Of a stretch of DNA of 64,000 nucleotides, positions 46,355-56,688 are shown piece after piece. A program made the translations under genes and the position numbers. Below the pieces are notes generated by a model. The model was not told where the DNA came from and searched no databases. It saw only the letters and a list, made by a program, of their open reading frames with translations. Each line of letters opens with the position of its first letter. Within the stretch, counting starts at the first letter, position 1. Source of the stretch: Tretioscincus oriximinensis (taxonomy: Eukaryota; Chordata; Lepidosauria; Squamata; Gymnophthalmidae); NCBI GenBank assembly GCA_022410635.1, contig JAJVDF010000297.1, forward strand, positions 1,344,154 to 1,408,153, written 5' to 3'.

Positions 46355-46441
46355 GGCACAGATAGCTCAGTCGCTAAGGAAACTGTCTCTCATCTGGGAG
46401 ATTGGGTTTTGAAACCCTGTGTCGGACCTTGGGAGGGGTGA
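46355..46441 (+). mobile_element. Truncated SINE head, first unit of a dimer
   Basis: A tRNA head with box A TAGCTCAGTCG and box B GGGTTTTGAAACCC, stopping at GAGGGGTGAG. It is fused directly to the next SINE; the normal continuation GCACCTTC is replaced by GCACGGAT of the second head, so the two share GCAC at the join. Confidence 0.9.
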
Positions 46442-46807
46442 GGCACGGATAGCTCAGTTGCTTAGGAATTCGTCTCTCGCCTGGGAGATCGGGTTTCGAA
46501 GCCCTGTGCTGGAAGTGGGGAAGGGTGAGCACCTTCCACTAGCCTGTAGCTCTAGCCAACCCAGCTATTCGAAAGCACGAATTGCAAGAAATTGCAACTG
46601 AATGCAAGTAGATACATGGGAACCACCAGAGCCTGGTGGGGAAGATAGAATGTGAGCCTTCGGGCAAAATATATCCTTGTAAGCCGCTTTGAGTCCCTTT
46701 GAAAGGTGAGAAAAGCGGGGTATAAGAACCAAGTTCTTCTTCTTCTTCTTCTTCTTCTTCTTCTTCTTCTTCTTCTTCTTCTTCTTCTTCTTCTTCTTCT
46801 TCTTCTT
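46442..46807 (+). mobile_element. tRNA-headed SINE, second unit, with long (TTC)n
   Basis: Complete: GGCACGGATAGCTCAGTTGC, box B GGGTTTCGAAGCCC, tail GTAAGCCGCTTTGAGTCCC, AAAGCGGGGTATAAGAACC. One of the copies closest to an apparent consensus. The (TTC)n tail from 46734 runs straight into the gap. Confidence 0.95.
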
Positions 46808-47152
46808 NNNNNNNNNNNNNNNNNNNNNNNNNNNNNNNNNNNNNNNNNNNNNNNNNNNNNNNNNNNNNNNNNNNNNNNNNNNNNNNNNNNNNNNNNNNNN
46901 NNNNNNNNNNNNNNNNNNNNNNNNNNNNNNNNNNNNNNNNNNNNNNNNNNNNNNNNNNNNNNNNNNNNNNNNNNNNNNNNNNNNNNNNNNNNNNNNNNNN
47001 NNNNNNNNNNNNNNNNNNNNNNNNNNNNNNNNNNNNNNNNNNNNNNNNNNNNNNNNNNNNNNNNNNNNNNNNNNNNNNNNNNNNNNNNNNNNNNNNNNNN
47101 NNNNNNNNNNNNNNNNNNNNNNNNNNNNNNNNNNNNNNNNNNNNNNNNNNNN
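46808..47152. other. Assembly gap (345 Ns)
   Basis: Flanked by the (TTC)n tail of one SINE and the middle of another. A tandem SINE arrangement and a long microsatellite may explain the failure to assemble. All frames reported through this stretch (poly-Leu, poly-Lys, poly-Arg) are artefacts. Confidence 0.98.
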
Positions 47153-47300
47153 AACCCAGCTATTTGATAGCAAGAATTGCAAGAAATTGCAACTGACTGC
47201 AAGTAAATACATAGGAACCACCAAAATGCCCTTGTAAGCTGCTTTGAGTCCCTTTAAAAGGTGAGAAAAGCAGGGTATAAGCACTCAATTCTTCTTCTTC
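47153..47300 (+). mobile_element. tRNA-headed SINE, 3' part after the gap
   Basis: Begins at AACCCAGCTATTTGATAGC; the head is hidden in the gap. The GGTGGGGAAGATAGAATG portion is deleted between ACCACC and AAAATGCCC. Confidence 0.9.
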
Positions 47301-47374
47301 CACCACCACCACCACCAATCATCATCATCTCCTCCTCCTCCTCCTCCTCCTCCTCCTCCTCCTCCTCCTCCTCC
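47300..47374 (+). repeat. Compound microsatellite (CAC)n (ATC)n (TCC)n
   Basis: Follows the SINE tail: about six CAC, three ATC and fifteen TCC units. A stepwise change of a (TTC)n tail is a likely origin. Confidence 0.9.
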
Positions 47375-48365
47375 AGTATTGCCACGCTGACAATAAAAAG
47401 TTGTACAAACCTCCTAGTATTTCTTCAGATGGTGGTGATTTGAAATTATTTTATGCAGCTGCTCACCACAAAGTTTGTAGCACTGTATAATAAAAACAGG
47501 AGATAAAATACATTAGAATATACTTAAACCATGTTTTTTTTTACAAAAACAGCAGGTTGAACTGGAGTAATTTTTGATACAGGCTGCTTTGTAAAGAAGA
47601 CTACAGGTATCAAAAGTTATGATGAAGAAAAATATTGGCTCTGGGCCATTTGCACTTATTTTTGTTCTTCAACAGGATCCCTTGTAATCTAAGGTTATCA
47701 TAAAAATAGAGAAAAAGCGGGTGCGAGAGAGAAGGTTTTGCAGCTTTAATGGATAAAGAAAAAAGAAATTTCCACTGGGTATTGTTTATGATGCCTGTAG
47801 CATCGGGGAGGGGGATTTTTCCACACCCATTAAAGCTTCAAATTCCTGTCCTGCACATTTTTTGTGTAATAACTCTATTGCAGCCCTCTTCAGGGTATCA
47901 TCATCAATCTACAACTTAGTGTAAATCAGTTAGACCCCAAGTCGCTTCACAAAGAATCTGCTTCATGTTCTTATCCAGGAATCCATTTGATTTAACCCTC
48001 ATTGCCATGAGTTTTACAGACAGAAGAGTTAGACTGAATACAGAGCAGGCACCTCTGTTTCTTTGTCAAAAAATCCATATAATGTGCACACATGAGAGAA
48101 GAGAGGAAGTGAAATCTGGGCTGAGAATTGAGAGCAAACCAAGGGAAGGGCTGGAGTAGAGGACGGGGGCTAGAGTTGTGGGGGGGGGGGGCATATGGCC
48201 CCCAAGTGATGTTACAGTTATCAAAATGACCACTGAAAACAAGTTCCCCATCCCTGCACTAGGTGATTCTTTGTGCATATCTGATCTGGATTTCCTCTAA
48301 TTCCATGCAGATGGTGTGTACTAGTCCCTCTAAACTAGATTACTAGGTATACTCTTAAAGGGTCT
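47375..48365. other. Unassigned sequence
   Basis: Has a poly-G run (48180-48191). No gene recognised. Confidence 0.45.
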
Positions 48366-48582
48366 TAGAGAAGTGAAATGTTTAATTCACATTGTATTCA
48401 CAAATACAAGCTATTCAAATGAATTGTGGTTTTTCCCTTGAAAAAAAGGGTTTTTTTCAAAGGGAAAATGGTATTTTCCTTTGCAGACACATTCAATCGT
48501 GAATTCCAAAATTTTCAACTTACAAGGTGGTTCAGTCCAAACAGGGAACCAAATGTGAAAATTTCATTTGAACACATCTCTA
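48366..48582. mobile_element. hAT-like MITE with palindromic centre
   Basis: Left end TAGAGAAGTGAAATG; right end, inverted, TAGAGATGTGTTCAAATG; TTCAC follows in both. A hairpin TTTTCCCTTGAAAAAAA / TTTTTTCAAAGGGAAAA sits near the middle (48431-48468). TAGAGATGTG ends are frequent among reptile hAT MITEs. No clear 8-base duplication, so it is probably old. Confidence 0.55.
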
Positions 48583-49451
48583 TTATAAATACTTCTGAGA
48601 AAAGTAATGTCAGCATGCAGTTTGTTCATTCCAAGCAAATGTCTCTAGTTTCTGGAGCAAATTTTGTTTAGACTCACAAGCAGCCATTGGTAAGTCAGTA
48701 GATTGACAGTGCATGAGTTGACACTAAGGTTATCCTCATCTGCAGGTGGAGAAGAAGAACAGGGATGTAATTAGATGATCCTTTCCTTGCACCCAATCAA
48801 GCTTTAATTCACAGCAGTTTAATAGCTAATTTGGTACTTGCAAAAGAGGCGCTTGAGTCAGAAACTCACCCCTCTCTCCTGCCCTACTATATGAGTTATT
48901 TTGATCAGTACCCATCTGCTCCAAAGATGGAAATTTCATTAAAGGATGAACACTTTTCCTCACATTCTGGCAGACAACTGCATATTCTCTCAAAGCTAAA
49001 TGAGGCAACCAGTTGTTAATTTATAAAGTCCATGGAACTGAGCCCAGGATCCTGTACCTTTAAAAGTTATACAGAAGAGTACAGTAGAATTTGTGCAGGG
49101 ATGGAGTGACTGACATGGTGTGGTGTGGTGTGGCTTGGTGTGACATGGTGGCCGGGCCAGAAGGGAGCATGTGGGATGGTGTAACAACCCAGTTGGGCCA
49201 GGCAGAGCAGGGGGATAGCCAAATAAGTAGCACATTAGAACAGGGTGAATGAGGGGAGAGGAGACAGGGTGATGGAGCTGAACAAAATGGTGGTTGATTA
49301 TTGAATGAGGTGGGTGGGGGACAGATAGGTAAAGCAGTTGGGAGAGATGGTGGCTGGCTAGCAAGTGTCTGGGTGGGTTGGGATATGTGGACACGTCACC
49401 AAGCCTGGCAAAGCGGGGTTGAAACTGGCAAATGCTGGACTGAGTGGGTTT
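48583..49451. other. Unassigned sequence with a GT-rich patch
   Basis: A TGGTGTGG repeat patch lies at 49113-49150. The 132-codon minus frame (48996-49394, His/Pro/Ser-rich) and the 120-codon + frame (49301-49663) reflect composition and an L2 tail. Confidence 0.45.
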
Positions 49452-50230
49452 ATTATATATTTATTTATTTATCAATTTATATCCTACCCCTCACCAAAGG
49501 TCCTAGAGCAGGTAGCAGAAAATTAAAAGCAACACAAAAAAACACATTAGTAAAACTTTTTAAAAAGCCATACATTTCCTCCTTTCCTTCCATTCTTCCA
49601 TCCTTGTCATCCTCCCTCCAAGGCCAAATGCAGAGGGACACCAGGAGTCAAAAGCCTCAGTGAGGTGATACATTTTTACCAGGCACCAAACGTTTAGGTG
49701 CCTGACAAGCCTCTAAGGGAAGGCTGAGAGTGTGGGAGCCACCACAAAGAAGAAGAAGAACAAGAAGAAGAACTAGGTTCTTATACCCCGCTTTTCTCAC
49801 CTTTTAAAGGGACTCAAAGTGGCTTATAAGGGTATTTTTGCCCGAAGGCTCACATTCTATCTTCCCCACCAGTCTCTGGTGGTTCCCATGTATCTACTTG
49901 CAGTCTGTTGCAATTTCTTCCAATTCATGCTTTTGAATAGCTGGGTTGGCTAGAGCTACAGGCTAGTGGAAGGTGCTCACCCTCCCCACGTCCCACACAG
50001 GGCTTCAAAACCCGATCTCCCAGCTGAGAGATGGATTCCTTAGCAACTGCGCTATCCGTACTCCTTCATCTCTGCAATGGGATGAACTATCAGAAGGCCT
50101 TCTCTTTGAGATTCTTAGTGCATGGGCAGGTCTATATGGGAGAAAGCACTCCTTCGGATAGCAAGGCCTCAAGCCATTTAGGGCTTTGTATGCTAATATC
50201 ATACAAGTAGGCCGTATGAATTGGTGAATA
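49452..50230 (-). mobile_element. L2 LINE 3' end, split by a SINE
   Basis: Part one, 49452-49747, is the inverted tail (ATTTATTTATTTATC), 3' UTR and the VVAPTL region. Part two, 50063-50230, continues upstream with LPYRPAHALRISKRRPSD and ILAYKALNGLRP on the minus strand. The two belong to one copy interrupted at about 49748. Confidence 0.85.
49748..50062 (-). mobile_element. tRNA-headed SINE inserted in L2
   Basis: Inverted copy: (GAA)n at the left, TTATACCCCGCTTTTCTCAC, GTTGCAATTTCTTCCAATTC, CCCGATCTCCCAGCTGAGAG and GCGCTATCCGTAC at the head. It must be younger than the L2 it splits. Confidence 0.95.
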
Positions 50231-51159
50231 GGTGACCAAGCCAGGCAGAAGTAGCTATGGGAAGAATACATTCTTGAGCTCATTGTTTACTTACAAATTT
50301 CTAGAGCTTGTTAATAATAAAAAGCCATACATTCTTTATTATAAAAGATTCTTAAGAACAATTTGTTGGATCCCCTCCCCCCTTCTTGGGGCTAAAGAAA
50401 GAGTACATGGTTAATGAAATTTGTTTGAGGAAGATTTTTAGATTATTTATTTTTCCTTTCATGCAGCCCGGTTCCACCTAGATACATGTAAGGCTGACAA
50501 CACAAATTTACAGCTTCCACCAAAAGTTGTAATCCAGGTTACAGGCTTAAGAAAACAAACTCTCATCATTAAACAATCTAAAGGGTTTATACTTTCCATT
50601 GGACAAGCTATGGAAAACTCTTTTTTAATGCCAGTTTTAACTGACTGCTTATGTACTAAGGAAAGTTTGCCAGGTGGCTTGACTCAAAGACTATACAAAT
50701 AAAAATACAGAACTTGCAATGTACAGAAAAGCTCTGGATAAATATGAAGCTTATTTCCTTCACAGAAAGCAAAATCTTGTGAAAGTTTCAGAAGAAAATT
50801 GGAATCCTTTCTAAATTTGAGGCTATCCACTTGCTCATCAGTTTAGTGGGTAGTGAATGCACTTTTTATAAATGAAGAAGTGAGGCCTATTGCAAGCCAT
50901 CAACTACTTTAAGGACTGGCCATTTTAAGGATAAAATCAATTTAAAAGCTCCAAAAATGAAGAAAAGAGAAAGCCTTGAGATTGCTAACAAGCATTTAGT
51001 ATGTACCTAGATGCTGGACACAGTTTTGTATCTAAACTGCAGAGATTACTTTTGGGTTGTTTTATGTAAATTTCACTCTCATTTGGGTTGAAATATTTTC
51101 CCTTGACAATGCTGTCGTTTATTTAAATTTGAAAATTCTAATGTGGCATCAGATGATGA
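50231..51159. other. Unassigned AT-rich sequence
   Basis: Nothing recognised. Confidence 0.45.
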
Positions 51160-51640
51160 ATATATTCTTTTCCAATTATTAATAGCGCCACAATCTGTAA
51201 TAGTTGCAGGATGGAAGGATCACACAGAATGGGCAATAAGTAAATTATTATTATGTAATAGAGCAATTATTATGTAACAGAGCAGAGGTTTATGGGCAGG
51301 TACAAGAATTTGGATAAGAGCAGAGCAAAAATGGGCCAAATTAATAAGATGGGATCCANTGTTACCAATAGAAGGGAAAGTTGAGTTGTATAATATCATA
51401 GATAAATTGTTAACAGTATTAGATAGATGAGTAAGATAGAGAATTCTCCCAAGGTAGAGTAGGAGGTAATTTTTTTTTTTGTTTTTGTTTGTTTGTTTTT
51501 GTTTTGCTTTTGTTATCATATCTATATTTCTATTTTATAGGTGTATTTAAATAGTATGCTAATGTTTCGTATGTTTTTTGTTTTCTTATGTTATATGTCT
51601 GTTGGTATAATTGTATTTGTCTTCTAATTTTCTAAAAAAA
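51160..51640 (+). mobile_element. Possible L1-type C-terminal and 3' UTR remnant
   Basis: A + translation with a few stops gives WKDHTEWAISKLLLCNRAII and AEQKWAKLIRWDP, in the style of an L1 ORF2 C-terminus, followed by T/G-rich sequence. Weak. One N at 51359. Confidence 0.22.
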
Positions 51641-52049
51641 AAATAGTTCTACATAGTTGAGACTCAGTAGCACAGCCAACTGCAATATCAACTGTACTGT
51701 ATTGCAGCTGATAAAAGCCATAGGGAGAAAATTGGCATTGCATTGCAATCAACAGAGGGTTCTGTCAAGCAACAAATATCAGACTCGTATATTGTGTGTA
51801 CGCATGTGTGAGAGAATGGAAAATAGTGAGAGAGCACATGCTTGCTAGCTAGCAGAAAATGTCTGATTTTCCTGATTTTTGTTTACCTGTTTCCAAATCT
51901 TCCAATCTCAGCAACTCAACCTCCCAATGTGTGTCTCTATATTAAATTTGGAAGCTGATTGTAGCATGAAAATATAGAAAATAAGGAAAGAAAGTGAAAT
52001 GCTACTCACAACATTGTCAGCAAAGGAGAGACATTATCCCTACTACACA
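51641..52049. other. Unassigned sequence
   Basis: Nothing recognised. Confidence 0.4.
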
Positions 52050-52412
52050 TTTTTAAAACAAAATGTATTTATAGATGGACAATCCAAGTGTGGATGAAAT
52101 ACGTTATTGAGATAATGAAGTTAAAATTTACAAATGAAAATAGGAAATGGTGTTCAGGCCAAATTCAAACTTTAGTAACCAAACAAAAATGGGGAAAAGT
52201 TTTAAGACAGAGGGGAGAGTCCTAGCTCCAATTGGAACATCATTGGAAAGGAGATAGTTCCCCTGATGTATAATTTGTTGTATACCTGGGTGATAGGGAG
52301 GGTTTAATGTTTATTTTTCAATTGTTTATTGTATTTTGTTTTGTCTGTCTTATTATGTTTGTCTTTTATGCCTATTTGATGAAAATAAAAAAAATTAAAA
52401 AAGGATAAAATT
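52050..52412 (+). mobile_element. L1-type LINE 3' end
   Basis: The C-terminal style frame MKYVIEIMKLKFTNENRKWC with KQKWGKVLRQ is followed by a T-rich 3' UTR (TTTGTCTGTCTTATTATG) and an A-rich end, GAAAATAAAAAAAATTAAAA (52380-52400). The arrangement fits a 3' fragment of an L1-like LINE. Confidence 0.4.
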
Positions 52413-52814
52413 TATTTATAGCCCTATATTTATTACAAATGTTGCCTTTTATTCAATGGGATGCCCATGCTCAATGCTTGTTAGGCAATTGGCAACCTAT
52501 CCAATGTGCTGGGATGGGTGGTTACTTGAGCAAATGGGGTCATTCACATCCAGATGCCTGGTTCCAGTCCAATCTGGCTACTGCCTCCAAAGATTGCTTA
52601 AAGGCAACAACGAACACCAGGAACAAAAGTTACCAGTCTTTGTTCTTCCAGGAGAGCTTTTTTGGTAGCACTTCATGTGCTACTTCTACTAGTGCTTTAT
52701 GAAGTTCCTCTGAAAGAGGTTCCCCACAATATTTTCTTTTATGGGGATATTCAATCTACATGCCCGTTGTAGTTCAGATCTTCAAAGAGATCCACAGCAG
52801 GACTGGATCAACAA
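52413..52814. other. Unassigned sequence
   Basis: Overlapping + frames (87 and 70 codons, 52439-52702) are unrecognised. Confidence 0.4.
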
Positions 52815-52816
52815 TA

Positions 52817-53014
52817 GGCTGGCCAGATGACCCATTGGGGGGAGGGGACTTGAAAACCCATTTTTGGGGTGTCTCCTGTTTTTTTCTGAGGAAAAAAAAT
52901 TGAAAAACAAAAAGAATTGAAAAACAATATTTTTTTGAAAAACATTTCCTTGGAAAAAAACTGGGAGGCACCCCAAAACCAGGTTTTCAACCCAAAGGGA
53001 TCATCTGGTCAGCC
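52817..53014. mobile_element. Hairpin MITE family A, copy 2
   Basis: Left GGCTGGCCAGATGACCC and inverted right GGCTGACCAGATGATCCC, TA on both sides. Arms share TTTTGGGGTGTCTCC and GGAGGCACCCCAAAA. The centre is A-rich, with GAAAAACAA-type repeats. Confidence 0.85.
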
Positions 53015-53127
53015 TACCAAAGATACCATGTTAATACCTTATCTTAGTCAATGTAGATGACACGTGATTAGAGAAAGTGCCTTATTCCATTCTAGAAGGT
53101 GAATAACAATATCAGTATCTGTGAGAA

Positions 53128-53300
53128 AAGGAAGACGAGTTGGTTTTTATAACCCACATTTCTCTATCCAAATGACTTATGTAAACTTCTGTCTTCTTCA
53201 TAACAGCCACCTTGTGAAGTAGATGGGGTTGAGAGAACTTCAGAGAGCTGTGACTAGCCCAAGGTCGCTTGACTCGCTAATCACAAGACCAGACTGGTGA
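53128..53300 (-). mobile_element. Second SINE family (tRNA/MIR-like body)
   Basis: GGAAGACGAGTTGGTTTTTA at the tail side, then ACCTTGTGAAGTAGATGGGG, GAGAGCTGTGACTAGCCCAA and GGTCGC. This follows the antisense of a SINE common in squamates, whose + strand reads like 63735-63905. Confidence 0.6.
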
Positions 53301-53448
53301 AGAAAAAGCCATTGTTTTTCTTCTTAGTTTGGAATGGAGAACAGAACAGTATAGCCCCCAAATAGTTGGAACAATGGCCCATTTCCTTTTCAAAAATTGT
53401 CTTAATAAGCTGCCAGATGCTAAATGACTGCTAGCATGTAGTCATTTA

Positions 53449-53480
<32 letters not shown>
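53449..53480 (+). repeat. (TG)n(AG)n microsatellite
   Basis: About ten TG units followed by six AG units. Confidence 0.95.
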
Positions 53481-53509
53481 CTTCAAGTAGATCTGATACT
53501 ATGACACCC

Positions 53510-53998
53510 TACATTGGACTTTCCATTACAGAAAGAGCTGCACTGGCTGCCCATCCGCTACCAAGCCCAATTCAAGATGCTGACTTTAACTTACAAAGCC
53601 CTAAATAACTTGGGCCCCAAATATCTAAAGGAACGCCTTCTCCCATACCAACCTGCCCGTCCCTTAAGATCTGCAGGAGATGCCCTCCTGGTTATACCAC
53701 CCCTTTCAACAGCCAGTGGAGTGGGAACCCGGGCTAGGGCCTTCTCGGTAGTTGCCCCTTGTCTTTGGAATAGTCTCCCCCTCGAGGTGCGTCTGTCATC
53801 ATCATTGTATTCTTTTAGAAGGTCCTTGTAGACTCACCTCTTTTANCTGGCCTTTGGCTGAAGAAATGTCATCTTTATCCCTGCTTTTAAATATTGTTTT
53901 ATACTGTTTTAATTTTGTAGTGATGTTTTTACTGTTTTGGCTGCCCTGAGACCTTCGGGTATAGAGCGGGGTATAAGTATAAATAAATAAATAAATAT
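53510..53998 (+). mobile_element. L2 LINE 3' end with ORF2 C-terminus
   Basis: A + frame (53514-53831) gives KELHWLPIRYQAQFKMLTLT, YLKERLLPYQPARPLRS and GTRARAFSVVAPCLWNSLPL, the L2 ORF2 C-terminus, followed by CCCTGAGACCTTCGGGTATA and (AAAT)n. Well preserved; truncated at the 5' side near 53510. One N at 53846. Confidence 0.92.
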
Positions 53999-54920
53999 AG
54001 GGTACCAAAAAAAAAAGTGGGGACAAGAATTTTGCAGCAGCGAGTGAGAAGAAAAGGAATTTTCACCAGCCTCCAAAGATGTCGAAAGATGAGAAACTCC
54101 AGCTTATACAAAAAAGCAGGTATTTCCCTTCATCATCCCAAGGGAATCCTCAATGAATGTTTGGTTCTGAGACTTTTTAACTCACTGGTCAAGTGAGAAT
54201 CCTTAAATACATTTCACTACAGAATATTTTCTTGAATGAACTGCAGTGGGATAATATTGCTTTTGCAAATTATATTTAATATTCTCTCAGGATCGACAGA
54301 CAGAATGTGTGTATTAAATATGTTTTGCACTGTAGTCTTTTTGGGCAGAGGAGTAGGAAAGAAAAGGAGATTTGATTGTCAGCAAAAAAAAAAAAAAGGC
54401 GATATTTTGAAAGAGTCTAAACATCATTGTAACCACTGGGGACTTTATTATATGAAGCACATCCTTTAAAGCAGGTTCTTACTCACTATCATTGGTCTGC
54501 TAGTGTCCCTGATTGTGACAATAACTGTTCCACTGACATTACTCTAATTAGGCCTAAACTTCACCCAGTGAGGTTGCCTGTCTCTCATGAGGCAGTCTAG
54601 GAAAAACATGCTTAAATTACTGTTATCTAATCCTGCCCCCATCTGTTTGTTTCACTCACCAGTATGTCGTTGCTAGAATGATTGGGCAACATATGAATGC
54701 ATAAACGGTGGCTACTTGTGTGGAGCTGTGGCTCAATTTATAAAGGCGGCAAATTAGAAGACTGTGGTCAAGCCACCAAAGTTTAAAGATTTCATATGTA
54801 CTGTGAAGTGAAAACAGTGAGGTTGGTTGCAGGCTACTTCTTTGAAAGAATGAATGAATGCCAGAATTAATTATTAAATCCTTCTTCATTTCTTTAAAAC
54901 TTTTATTTACAACATTTTTC
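53999..54920. other. Unassigned sequence
   Basis: Nothing recognised; a poly-A run at 54385. Confidence 0.4.
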
Positions 54921-54934
54921 TATGGCCCTGTCTA

Positions 54935-55147
54935 GGCTGACCAGATGATCCCTTTTGGAGGGGAGAGTTAAAAACCTGGTTTTGGGGTGCCTCTCAGTTT
55001 TTTCTGAGGAAAATGTTTTTTTAAAAAAAAAAATCAAAATGTTTTTTGTTTTTTTTTGTTTTTTTTCCTCAGAAAAAATCGGGAGGCATCCCAAAAACGG
55101 GTTTTCAAACCCCCCTCCCCTCCCCAAAAGGTGTCATCTGGTCAGCC
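54935..55147. mobile_element. Hairpin MITE family A, copy 3
   Basis: TAGGCTGACCAGATGATCCC at the left and the inverted TAGGCTGACCAGATGACACC at the right, counting the outer TA. CTGTC lies on both sides (54928-54932, 55150-55154). The uninterrupted right arm of element B shows this stretch only once, so CTGTC is likely the target duplication. Confidence 0.88.
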
Positions 55148-55181
55148 TACTGTCCCCACTGAGCCTTATTCTGGGCTATAT

Positions 55182-55481
55182 GGCACGAATGGCGCAGTTG
55201 GGTATGCATCGGTCTCTCATCAGAAAGTTCCACTTTTGAGACCCTGTGTCGGATGTGGGGAGAGATGAGCACCTTCTATTAGCTTGCAGGTCTAGCCAAC
55301 TCAGCTATTCAAAAGAAATGAAGATTTGTAATCTGCATTTCAGTTAGATAAATGAGAACCACTATTAACTGGGTGGGGAAGATAGAATAAGATGTAAGCT
55401 TTTGGTCAAAAATTAATTCTGCAAACTGCTCTGAGTCCCCAAAGGTGAAAAGGGCAAGGTATAAAAAACTGGGTTCTTCTT
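55182..55481 (+). mobile_element. tRNA-headed SINE, diverged variant, inserted in element B
   Basis: Head GGCACGAATGGCGCAGTTGG, then TGTCGGATGTGGGGAGAGAT and the usual body and tail. CTATAT on both sides (55176-55181, 55482-55487) is the target duplication; element B resumes at CTCAGAATAGG. Confidence 0.92.
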
Positions 55482-55515
55482 CTATATCTCAGAATAGGAG
55501 CCTGCCATCTACATG

Positions 55516-56688
55516 CCATCGGTCGTCCTGATGGATGACCTACTCCAGGAGAGAGACAGGGGCACTGGGTCCCTGTTGATACTCCTGGATCTCTCAGCGG
55601 CTTTTGATACCATTGACCATGGTATCCTTCTGGAGCGTCTTCGGGGGCTGGGACTGGGAGGTACTGTCCTGCAGTGGTTCTCTTCCTACCTCCGGGGACG
55701 ACTCCAGAAGATANCAATGGGGGACTGCGTATCAACACCCTGGGTGCTCTCGTGTGGAGTGCCTCAGGGTTCGATCCTGTCTCCCATGAAGCCGCTGGGT
55801 GAGGTCATCAGGCGGTTTGGAGTAGGGTGCCATCAATATGCTGATGACACCCAGCTCTATCTCGCCATGCCATCGGAATCAGGTGAGGCGGTGGCGGTGC
55901 TGGACCGCTGCCTGGAGGCGGTCAAGGGCTGGATGGGATCTAACAAACTGAGGCTGAACCCTGACAAGACGGAAGTGCTATTGGTTAAGGGATCCCGTGT
56001 CCAGAAACTTGATAGACTCCCTGTTCTTGACGGAGCAGGTTTGCTCCAGAAGGAATAGGTGTGTGATCTGGGTGTCCTTCTTGACTCGTCACTGTCACTG
56101 GAAGGTCAAGTGGCAGCGACAGCTAGAACGGCATTTTCCTACTTACGACTGGTCCACCAGTTGCGGCCGTTCCTGGACAGGGGGTCTTTGGCCACGGTTC
56201 TTCATGCTCTGGTAACCTCCAGATTAGACTACTGCAATGCACTCTACATGGGGCTTCCCTTGAAGACGGTTCGGAGGCTGGAGCTAGTGCAGAATGCAGC
56301 AGCTCGTCTGCTGTCGGGTGTGTCTGGCCGGACGTCCATCACGCCGGTCCTCAAAGAACTGCACTGGCTACCTATTCGCTACCGAGCCCAATTCAAGGTG
56401 CTTATACTGACGTATAAAGCCCTAAACGGTTTGGGTCCTGAATACTTGAGGGAACGCCTTTTCCCATATAGTCCCGCCCGGTCTCTGCGATCAGAAGGAG
56501 AGGGCCTTCTAGTCGTCCCCTCCTGCTCTAGGATAAGGGGGGCGGGGGCGCGGGGAAGAGCTTCCTCGGTGGTGGCCCCGACACTGTGGAATGGCCTCCC
56601 CCCGGAAGCAAGCCTGGCGCCATCTTTACAATCTTTTCGGCGCCTGGTAAAGACCTGTCTCTTCACCTGGGCCTTTTCGGGTTAGCTC
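55516..56688 (+). pseudogene. L2 ORF2 reverse transcriptase, one in-frame stop
   Basis: One reading frame runs through 55513-56688. In order: [55 protein letters not shown] with YADD at 55837-55848, LNPDKTEVLL, DLGVLLDSSLSLEGQ, LKELHWLPIRYRAQFKVLIL and SSVVAPTLWNGLPPEASL. The only stop is TAG at 56056-56058. After SILSP the next motif, MKPLGE, follows at once; the residues normally between them (LLFN-like) are missing, about 18 bases in frame. One N at 55714. The element lacks its 5' part, so it cannot move by itself. Confidence 0.92.

Noticed and set aside
46552..47284. Long open frames of 216 and 239 codons and a 153-codon frame on the other strand
   Set aside because: They run through the N gap and the (TTC)n tract; the peptide is X, poly-Arg, poly-Lys or poly-Leu.
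48996..49394. 132-codon His/Pro-rich minus frame
   Set aside because: Follows from the GT-rich composition on +; no domain.
55513..56688. Host gene with a long reading frame
   Set aside because: All motifs are those of an L2 reverse transcriptase and the 3' end is an L2 terminus.
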